NCBI RefSeq assembly: GCF_963583255.1
Contig: NC_084804.1
Span: 16,372,723-16,436,722, forward strand
Direction: 5' to 3'
Length of the DNA stretch: 64,000 nucleotides
DNA from: Pyrus communis
Taxonomy: Eukaryota; Streptophyta; Magnoliopsida; Rosales; Rosaceae
The notes below the pieces were generated by a model that saw nothing but the letters and a program-made list of their open reading frames with translations, did not search any database and was not told where the DNA came from. Positions 56,647 to 64,000 of this stretch are shown piece by piece. The position numbers and the translations under genes were made by a program. Each line of letters begins with the position of its first letter. Position 1 is the stretch's first letter.

Positions 56647-57412
56647 TGTTGGAGTTTGAGACCCTCTTGTCCCACATTGGTCAATAGTATTTTTCCACAA
56701 GCCTTTATATAGGCTTATTCCCTTTTCTTAGTAATTGGAACTTGGACCATTTGGAAATGGATTGAAGGCTTGGGCCTTATGGTTGTGTGGATTAGGCTTG
56801 AATATAATATAGCCTAAATACAATTAAAATTAATCAGATTCATTAATTTTAATTTTCGGATTAAGTTTTTTAATTAATTTATTAATTAAAAAACGTTTTG
56901 ATTAAAAGACACAACTATTAGAAAGAGTTGTACTTTTTTATTAAAAGACACAGCTATTAGAAAGAGTTGTGTGCTTTCAAATACACTGAACAAGTATTTG
57001 AAAGGGTGTGAAACAGCCTATATATTTGCAATCACAGTATCCAAGTGAGAATCATCTTTTCTTCCTCCTTTTCTTCCGTACAAAATTTCCAGAGAGTAAA
57101 CACACAAAGCAATTCGCTAGAGTTCTATAATCCAGTGCGGGTTGTAGAATTTGGTAGTTGTATCCTGGTCAAGCAGACGTTGTAGAACCACAAGCACAAG
57201 AGTGGGACGAAAATACTGTTCGAATGACATAGCTTTTACGCTAGCCTCTACCTTCTGTGATCAAGTTAGTATCATTGTATTTTTATATTAGTTTATGTAT
57301 CTATTGTATAATTTCATTCTGCATATCAAGTATATTTGGTAAATAAAATATTAGAATTTCAAGTTCTGTTTAGTTATGTTATTTTTGTTTATTTCTGAAT
57401 TGTTCTCCAACA
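56647..57412. mobile_element. Solo LTR (766 bp)
   Basis: It begins TGTTGGAGTTTGAGAC and ends GTTCTCCAACA, with matching terminal TGTTGGAG/CTCCAACA inverted ends. It is flanked by an exact 5-bp duplication ctagg (56642-56646 and 57413-57417). A tatataggctta near 56704 may be the LTR promoter TATA box. No internal retrotransposon sequence or second LTR is present, so it formed by recombination between the LTRs of a former full element. Confidence 0.9.
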
Positions 57413-57417
57413 CTAGG

Positions 57418-57911
57418 TACTAGTGTTGTCCGTGTTAGATTTGCCCTTGTGGGCATGTGTCTTTGTTTGGTGCAGTCTATCCAAACTTTGTAAGTGATTT
57501 TGTGTGCAAAGTCTCTACTATGGCAAGGTGTGTGGTACTTATCACGCCCTACATATTCAATAATATGGTTGCCAGGAAATTGGTCAAGTTTGCAGCATTA
57601 TTATTTATTTTTAAATCGTTTTGGTTTGAAAGGCCCTCAAATTTAATAACATTCTAATAAAACCACTATCATTTAATTTTAAAAAACCTAAACAAACAAT
57701 CAGGGAAGTTTTTAGCACTAATCTACGCGCATTTTAAATGCTGGGAGAATTCAAAGGGTTAGGTTCATCTTACATGTGAATCAACAACCCAAGATTATTA
57801 ATTTGCATATGTCATTGGGATCGTTAATATTTTAATCTTCCCATCATTAACTCCAAATCTCTAAAATATTTCAAACCAATTAATATTCCTGCCAATACCA
57901 CCTTAAAAAAA
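57418..57911. other. Non-coding stretch
   Basis: No supported gene or repeat boundary. Confidence 0.4.
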
Positions 57912-58068
57912 TAAGGAAAACTAATGAAAAAGGTTTAAAATGTTTGAGTTTTAACGATAAGAACAAAATAAAGGATATAGTGAATAGTACTAGGATTGAT
58001 TTTTTAGTGTAAAAATGTGGTTTTTCGTTAAAGTGAACAGTACCGCAGACTTTTCGTTAAAACTCCCT
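57912..58068. mobile_element. MITE with GTTTTAACG motifs (about 157 bp)
   Basis: The left gagttttaacgataag and the reverse of the right end gggagttttaacgaaaag share an inverted core. The phrase gtggtttttcgttaaagtga with gtgaatagtac/gtgaacagtac resembles a MITE that I recall as very frequent near apple and pear genes. Confidence 0.6.
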
Positions 58069-58162
58069 AAAAAATACAAATAGAAAACCAAATTAATTAT
58101 CCACTAAAAAAGTGCAAAAAGTCATTCACGACGAACACAAAACCATACTATCGGAAATTACG

Positions 58163-58335
58163 GATGAGGATCCTCTTTGTGAGAATCTAGATTCTCACAT
58201 TCTAACTGTTTATCGTGTATTATGCGGTCAATTTTCATTAGGTATTGTTTATGTTTAATTTTAAATAAAAATTTTAAAATAATTTCTGACCTCATAATAA
58301 ACAGTTAAAATGTGATAATCCTTAGAATTACCATA
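58163..58335. mobile_element. MITE, sibling of 26609-26806
   Basis: It shares gaggatcctctt, ctgtttat, ttttcat(c/t)aggta and a(a)ttttaaataaaa with the copy at 26609 in the same order. The ends gatgaggatcc and ataatcctta are degraded. Confidence 0.62.
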
Positions 58336-59200
58336 ATTTAAACGTGAATAGAATCCAAATCCGAAAATTACAACATGCATTGAGCTCGCAATCACGAGAT
58401 TATACGCAGTCCAGCACGCAAAGTGGGTCAATCCAAATTAACGTACACGACCCGCCGACTTAGTGTTTGCGGGCTACATGTCGGTCACGTGCAGTACACA
58501 CTCTACGGGGGACCTCACCTAAAATTCTCACGGGTCAAAACAATACGCAAATGGACTGTTCAGTGGCGACCCGCTCCGATTCGACACTTTCGACGAAGTC
58601 ACAAAATATATACTTCGTGGAAAATAGTTATCGCCAAGTGTCCGCAGTTGCTCTGTCCCTCGGGTGAGTGTATCGTTATAGACTTTGTACAACGTAGTAT
58701 ACAGTTACGTATACGACCCCGACCGGATACCTTGTCGTTCACACAATGTCAGACGGCTGAGACATGTCCGCTGCTCAAGAAGATTCCCTCCGCCAAGGCG
58801 TTGGTCATGCGGGGCCCCACTCCTCTTACAAAAACAGATCAACGGTCCAGGTCGTACCACGTAATTAAAATACGGGAGTCGTTAATTTAGGTCCTCTTAA
58901 ATATCAGTAAAGTAGGATTAAGATTAATAAACTGCGCGAAAATAATTGTTTAATAACGTAATTACCCAGATCGAATTACTAATGACTGCAATTAAAGAGT
59001 CGTACACAGAAAACGATGTCGTATATCGAGAATAATAGTCATATTTTGAATGCGAGCGCACTGAAAGCAAACCGGGGACGTCCACACCGTTACTTTCTCT
59101 CCCGTGACAAGAAAACAAAACAGCTCTAACCGCCGTTTGGTATCTTTACCAAGCGAAATTTCTGAAGTCCCTCCGAGTCCCACCCCATGCCCCCTGCACG
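58336..59200. other. Non-coding stretch upstream of ROPGEF1
   Basis: Moderately GC-rich with no supported gene. A 155-codon open frame (58423-58890) has no recognisable domain and poor codon character, so it is not called. Confidence 0.4.
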
Positions 59201-59373
59201 AGAAATTTTTCCATGTGCCGGGAACACCATGACACATGGTGTTTCTTCACACATTAGGATTTGACATCTTGGATATCCTTCAATTTTATATTTCAATAAA
59301 TATATAAAATTAAATCCTAATGTGTGAGGGAACACCATGTGTCATGGTGTTCCCGGCACATGGAAAAATTTCT
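59201..59373. mobile_element. Near-perfect foldback MITE (173 bp)
   Basis: Arms 59201-59263 and 59311-59373 are reverse complements over about 63 bp with one or two mismatches (ends AGAAATTTTTCC and GGAAAAATTTCT), around a loop of about 47 bp. The flanks carry the direct repeat ctgcacg (59194-59200 and 59374-59380). The RNA or single strand could form a long hairpin. Confidence 0.85.
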
Positions 59374-59804
59374 CTGCACGTCAGCAGAAATCGCCACGTC
59401 ACTCAAGCACAGTAATCCTCATAACGCATAAGGTGGGTCCCGTGGAAAAAGGACCGTGTCGGGTGCTCTGGCTCTGCAGACCAAACGGCGTTACTTTTGC
59501 TTTTTGGGGCCTTTCTCATCATCATCTCCTCCATCATCAACCCCACCGTGGACAGTCACACTAGCAATTCTAGAGAGAGAAAGTTGAAGAGAGAGAGAGA
59601 GAGTGGAAGAGTGTGGTGTGAGTAAACCTGAAAGCACTTTTTTATCCATCACTTATCAGTTTTGCCTCTGCAGCAATCTTCCGACCACGCGACTGCTGCT
59701 GCTTCTGCGCTTCTTATCCTCTGGGGAAGGCTTCACGGCAGCGAATGTGAGGCTGAGATCTGAGCTTGTACGGACGACGCTCGTTTTGGATCTCCTGGAC
59801 GACA
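59374..59804 (+). promoter_or_regulatory. Probable promoter and 5' leader of ROPGEF1
   Basis: GC-mixed sequence with a GA-rich run (agagagagagagag near 59595) and CT-rich stretches just upstream of the ATG, typical of a plant 5' leader. The transcription start is not identified. Confidence 0.4.
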
Positions 59805-62800
59805 ATGGGGAGTGTGTCGTCGGAGGACGGCTTGGACCAGGAGAGCGAGCGGTGCGGGAGCTACAGCCTGAGCGCGGACGTGAGCGAGTCTGAGAGTTGC
59901 AGCAGCTTCTCGTGCAGGAGGTTCGACGCGGAAGGGGCTTCGAGCTCCATGACGTCCTCTCCGCACCCGGTTGCCGGAAATTTCTGTTTTCAGCCGCCGG
60001 TGATGCTTCCGGTGATCGGAGGGAAGGATGTGGTGGCTTGGGATGAGAAGCCGGAGAAGCGAGATGCTGATTTATCTGGTATTTCATTTTGTTTTGTTTT
60101 ATTTATTTGTTTCCTTTTTTTTGTTTAAACTTTATTCTAGATTTAGGGTATTCAATTGAGAATTTGAGAGAGTTTAATAGATTTATAAATTCATGAATTT
60201 TTATTTAATTGATTTGTAGAGATTTGATATGAAATTTTAATTCAATTATCTTAAAATCTTATGAAAAGATGTGAGATTTGTGAATGTTTAAAATACACTA
60301 CAAAATCTCTCCAATTACCTCTAATTCCTCAACTTTCTTAAATTTTTTAAAATCAATTTTTAATTGAATATACCTTAAATATTATAAACTTCTTTCAAAT
60401 CCTAATTAAATACACCAGATTTCGGATTTTAATAAAGTATCTTAAAATTCTAATTAAATACATCTTGTGAATTTCAAAGAATTACTTCAAATCTTAAAAG
60501 AATTAAAATCCCTCAAAATTCCAATTGAATACATCCCTAACGGAGATTCTAGCTCACTGTTTGGATTCCGAGAAAATTTAGGGGAAAATATTGAAAAATG
60601 TACTGAAAATTATTGTCCTTTAATACATACAACCTGAAAACTGAGTGAAAATACGTACTAATTTCTCTGCAGCTGAGAAAATTTTGCTCAGATCTGATTC
60701 TGTTCTAATTAAGATAATTTGCTTTGTTTTTGTAGATTTTAATTATTTTGTAATTATCTATGATTGCAGAGGTTGAAATGATGAAGGAGAGGTTCTCGAA
60801 GCTTTTGCTCGGAGAAGACATGTCCGGAGGAGGGAAAGGAGTCTGCACTGCCCTTGCTATCTCAAATGCCATCACCAATCTCTCTGGTAAGTCACATCCC
60901 TCTTGAAATATGCATATTCTTATGTAATGTTGGCCGAGATTTTTTCGATTTTATGTGGAGGTTCTGTTTTCGGAACTCAATTTTCTATGTTGGAATTGCA
61001 GCAACCGTGTTTGGCGAATTATGGAGGTTAGAGCCGCTGAAAGCGCAGAGAAAGGCAATGTGGCGCCGGGAAATGGAGTGGCTCTTGTGTGTGAGTGATT
61101 CAATTGTTGAGCTTGTGCCTTCAATACAACAGTTTCCAGGTGGGGGTACATATGAAGTCATGGAGATGCGGCCGCGCTCTGACTTGTATGTGAATCTACC
61201 CGCCATAAAGAAGCTTGATGCAATGCTGCTTAGTATGCTGGATGGGTTTTGTGAGACAGAGTTTTGCTATATTGACCGGGGGATAATTTTGGGTGATTCG
61301 AAAGAGGGTGAGGGGTTTATGGGTGGAAGGCCTTCGATTAGGCAGGAAGAGAAGTGGTGGTTGCCCTATCCTAAAGTTCCACCAAATGGGTTGTCCTGTG
61401 AAACAAGGAAGAAGTTGCAGCAGTGTAGGGACTGCTGCAACCAGATATTGAAGGCGGCCATGGCGATTAATAGTAGTGTGCTTGTTGAGATGGAAATCCC
61501 GAGAGCATACATGGAAACGTTGCCCAAGGTATGGGTTTCTACATCTCTTTTCATTATTTTGCTTGTATGCTAACTATATTAGTGACTAGTAATGCTTTAT
61601 TAGCTTTCGCAGTATATTTATACGTATCTTGTCTTGTAGTTTTCAGTTCATGCTGCATATTCTGCATACAACTTTCACTTAGTTGATCTTAAATTTCTTT
61701 TGACACCATCTGTTTTTCAATTCTTGATAGAATGGCAAGGATTGTTTGGGCGATATCATTTATCGTTACATAACTGCAGACCAGTTCTCACCCGAACATC
61801 TTCTTGATTGCCTGGACTTGTCGTCAGAACATCAAACTCTAGAGATAGCCAATAGAATCGAGGCAGCTGTGCATGTTTGGAAGCAGAAAGACCAGAAGAA
61901 ACACAACAATCATAAAGCTAAACGGGCATCTTGGGGTGGCAAGGTCAAGGGGCTTGTTGCTGATACTGAAAAGAACAATTTTCTGGCCCAACGAGCAGAG
62001 ACCCTCTTACACAGCCTAAGGCATCGTTTCCCTGGCCTCCCACAAACTTCACTAGATATGAACAAAATACAGTATAACAAGGTACATTTGATCGCATGTT
62101 TTCCCTATCCATCTACGTTAAAATGCATAATCCATCTACGTTACATTACTCAATACATGTCACCTTAACTTGGGATGTTGTGAAGTATTTCATCCATCAA
62201 TTTTTAAACAGTGGTTTGACAAATATGTTAAATTCCTTGGTTTGGGAAATTTTGACTGTCCGAATTCCTTATTGCGCATTATTAGTTACTTCCTGCACAC
62301 TGCAATAACTTCTGGATTTCTATATTTAAAAGAACAAATCCTCGGAGGATGAAGTTTCTGAAGGATTTTTCGTTGTTGATTTTACAGGACGTGGGGCAGT
62401 CAATTCTGGAAAGTTACTCAAGAGTTATGGAGAGTCTGGCCTTTAACATCATGGCAAGAATAGATGATGTCCTCTTCGTTGATGATGCTACCAAGCGATG
62501 TGCTGCAGCGGAATCAGTGTCTATCTTCAGCAGGGGAGGTTTGAGTGGCCTTCCTATCCAGAAGCGGATGTCGCCAAGCCCCTTCTCCATTCAACACACT
62601 CCTTACGCGTCTCCGCTTGCAACACCGACTTTCTGCTCCTCCACCCCAGTTATTGGAAGTCCAGGAAGGACACCTCTGTGTGTAAAGCGCAGCGTTATAG
62701 TAGACGAGAAGTCAGAGAAACTACTCGCAGCTGATTTTGAGAGGGTGTGGTCGTATGCCGGAAGCCTAAGCTCAAGAAGAACTACCGGCGATGCTCCTGA

Positions 62801-62810
62801 ACGGGATTGA
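59805..62810 (+). CDS. ROPGEF1: Rho of plants guanine nucleotide exchange factor 1 (PRONE domain), 5 exons
   Basis: Exons: 59805-60078, 60770-60886, 61002-61528, 61731-62081 and 62388-62810. The GT-AG phases join into 563 residues. The product should activate ROP/RAC GTPases at the plasma membrane by GDP release, in polar growth and receptor-kinase signalling. The N-terminus MGSVSSEDG and [18 protein letters not shown] is a Ser-rich variable region. The PRONE domain (about 92-460) starts [22 protein letters not shown] and includes [44 protein letters not shown] and [20 protein letters not shown]. The C-terminal tail ends [13 protein letters not shown], close to what I recall of Arabidopsis ROPGEF1, which supports this subgroup. 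The C-tail is autoinhibitory and phosphorylated in relatives. The ATG at 59805 is chosen because it begins the conserved MGS; upstream there is only a TTG-initiated frame. Confidence 0.92.
60141..60540. mobile_element. MITE in ROPGEF1 intron 1 (about 400 bp)
   Basis: The left TTAGGGTATTCAATTGAG and the reverse of the right end TTAGGGATGTATTCAATTGG form an inverted repeat. The interior repeats phrases such as caattgaatac/attaaatac. It accounts for more than half of the 691-bp intron. Confidence 0.65.
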
Positions 62811-63675
62811 CTAAGATAACGTTAGGTCGGTTTAAGATTAAGTAGGTTAATGTGACAAAAGGAAGGTGCAGAGATGGGTCTAAAGCCTAACCCCCGTGGT
62901 GCTGTTGAGATCTAATATTGTATATTCTTTATTAGCAGTAGAAATAGGTTGGTCTCTATAGTTTTGACCTGGTAGTAGATGAAGAAAGGACAATTTAGTT
63001 TCATGCTGGTTCTCAAATTGTCGCATGCCGTATGGTACTTGTAGCTCAAGTTGTTAAAAGCTTCTATCGATTTATGTGAAGTCCCCTAATATCTGTTGTA
63101 TCGAAAGTTAAAATTCTTGGATTCACAAGTTTTGATTATATCTCTGCTACCAGATTTAACACTGAGATAGTGTGAAGCACAACGTATCCGATGCACTCTT
63201 TTACTTCAAGAAATGACGTAAGAAGACTTGAAAAAAGAGTAGAGGAAAACTTAAGAAGACTTGAAAAAAGACTTAAGAAAAGATATGGAGTAGTTGGAGC
63301 TAAATAACGGAAGACTTAATGCAAAATCGAACATGGTAGCATTTTAGGATTCATACAGCCAACACTAGTGGGATAAAACTTTATTGTTATCTAAATGTCA
63401 ACCACGAAAACAAGATAGATGTCTCCAAGAACACTGATAATTCATTCATTAATTTACAAGTTTAGTAAAATACATAGAAAAGATTCATAATTTAAGAAAA
63501 TAAGACTTAGTTTATTTGTTCGTTATTTACTTTTCAGTTAAACAAGGAATTGGGTCTCTTAACAACCCCCTTGTAGGTTTAGGTGCTTGCAGAAAGTACA
63601 AATCCTTCACTCATAAAGCTCCTCGTGTCTACGGCAACTTGGATTGACTTGTTTTGCTTGCAATGGCTGGCTAGG
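62811..63675. other. ROPGEF1 3' region and intergenic
   Basis: The first few hundred bases are probably 3' untranslated sequence. A duplicated gaagacttgaaaaaag phrase occurs near 63222 and 63253. No other gene is seen. Confidence 0.45.
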
Positions 63676-63777
63676 TCACCTGAACTCGTTGATGCCGAAG
63701 AAATCATGGAGAAATTCCTGAAGAGCAGGCAAAGTCTGTCCTTTAAAGCCGCCTGGTGCAGCTGCTTTCGCCTTGCA
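63676..63777 (-). CDS. Possible terminal exon of a minus-strand gene entering from the right
   Basis: On the minus strand a pyrimidine-rich stretch ending ttttatttagtctag is followed by 33 codons with gene-like composition (KAAAPGGFKGQTLPALQEF) and a TGA at 63676-63678. Upstream exons would lie beyond 64000 or within the unreadable last 220 bp. The plus strand of the same segment is also open (63583-63786). I do not recognise either product, so this is tentative. Confidence 0.22.
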   Translation of the reverse strand, partial: CKAKAAAPGGFKGQTLPALQEFLHDFFGINEFR

Positions 63778-64000
63778 CTAGACTAAATAAAACAGCTAAG
63801 CTTGAAACTCCTTGGATTTCAGATGCATTCACGACTTATTAGTGTCGTGCATCGATTACATCTCCACCTCATATAGCCAATTCTTCAAGCTGAGTTTGCA
63901 CCTGTTGCATCAACTAAATCAGCATTTGCATGCCTTGATATGATAATTGAAAATGGATCGGAATACTGATGATGAAAATACGAACGCATAAGGCAGGAAT
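63778..64000. other. Window end, nothing identified
   Basis: AT-rich sequence with no supported feature. Confidence 0.4.

Noticed and set aside
58423..58890. 155-codon plus-strand frame upstream of ROPGEF1
   Set aside because: No recognisable domain and many rare-looking codon choices; the region is GC-mixed intergenic DNA next to transposons. A search could reopen it.
59656..60087. 143-codon minus-strand frame over ROPGEF1 exon 1
   Set aside because: Arg/Ser/Pro-rich antisense of the Ser-rich ROPGEF1 N-terminus.

Overview
This is plant nuclear DNA. The genes have introns, the protein families are plant-specific (PMEI, SKU5-similar, chloroplast SRP43, RopGEF), and there is abundant Copia, hAT, PIF/Harbinger, Mutator and SINE-like debris. 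Several short elements resemble ones I recall from Rosaceae, especially apple and pear, so Maleae is the best guess, but nothing in the window proves it.

Layout. 1-9.8 kb: a head-to-tail array of roughly 3.0-kb units, each with a small secreted pectin methylesterase/invertase inhibitor (PMEI) gene. Copies 2 and 3 are intact, copy 1 is frameshifted and copy 4 is truncated. 9.8-12.9 kb: repeats, including a probable solo LTR and the start of a 330-bp tandem repeat. 12.9-23.8 kb: a dead minus-strand Copia element with about 1.25-kb LTRs; it splits the tandem repeat, and its right LTR holds three later DNA-transposon insertions. 24-27 kb: MITEs and a SINE-like insertion. 27.3-28.5 kb: single-exon chloroplast SRP43 gene (minus) with one in-frame TAG. 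29.9-35.8 kb: plus-strand Copia element with short LTRs, a 5-bp target duplication and an hAT-like insertion in gag.

37.3-50 kb is the main gene block: an eight-exon SKU5-similar multicopper-oxidase-like gene, two tandem five-exon GDSL esterase/lipase genes, and a six-exon USP-domain plus kinase RLCK gene (minus). A degraded piece of the kinase lies between the GDSL genes, and a copy of the oxidase gene's 3' flank precedes the second one. One segmental duplication spanning oxidase tail, GDSL and kinase tail explains both. 51.4-53.8 kb: CCDC124/Lso2-type ribosome-associated coiled-coil gene (minus). 54.8-59.4 kb: dense transposons, including a Mutator-like element carrying a CIPK-like kinase fragment, a clean solo LTR and a near-perfect foldback element. 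59.8-62.8 kb: five-exon RopGEF1-type PRONE gene. The last 1.2 kb is mostly unassigned.

The genes form no operon-like unit. Several act at the cell surface or wall (PMEI, SKU5-similar, GDSL) or in polar growth signalling (RopGEF), but I see no evidence that they are co-regulated. Exon borders were set by eye from GT/AG sites, reading phase and family similarity. No database search was run.
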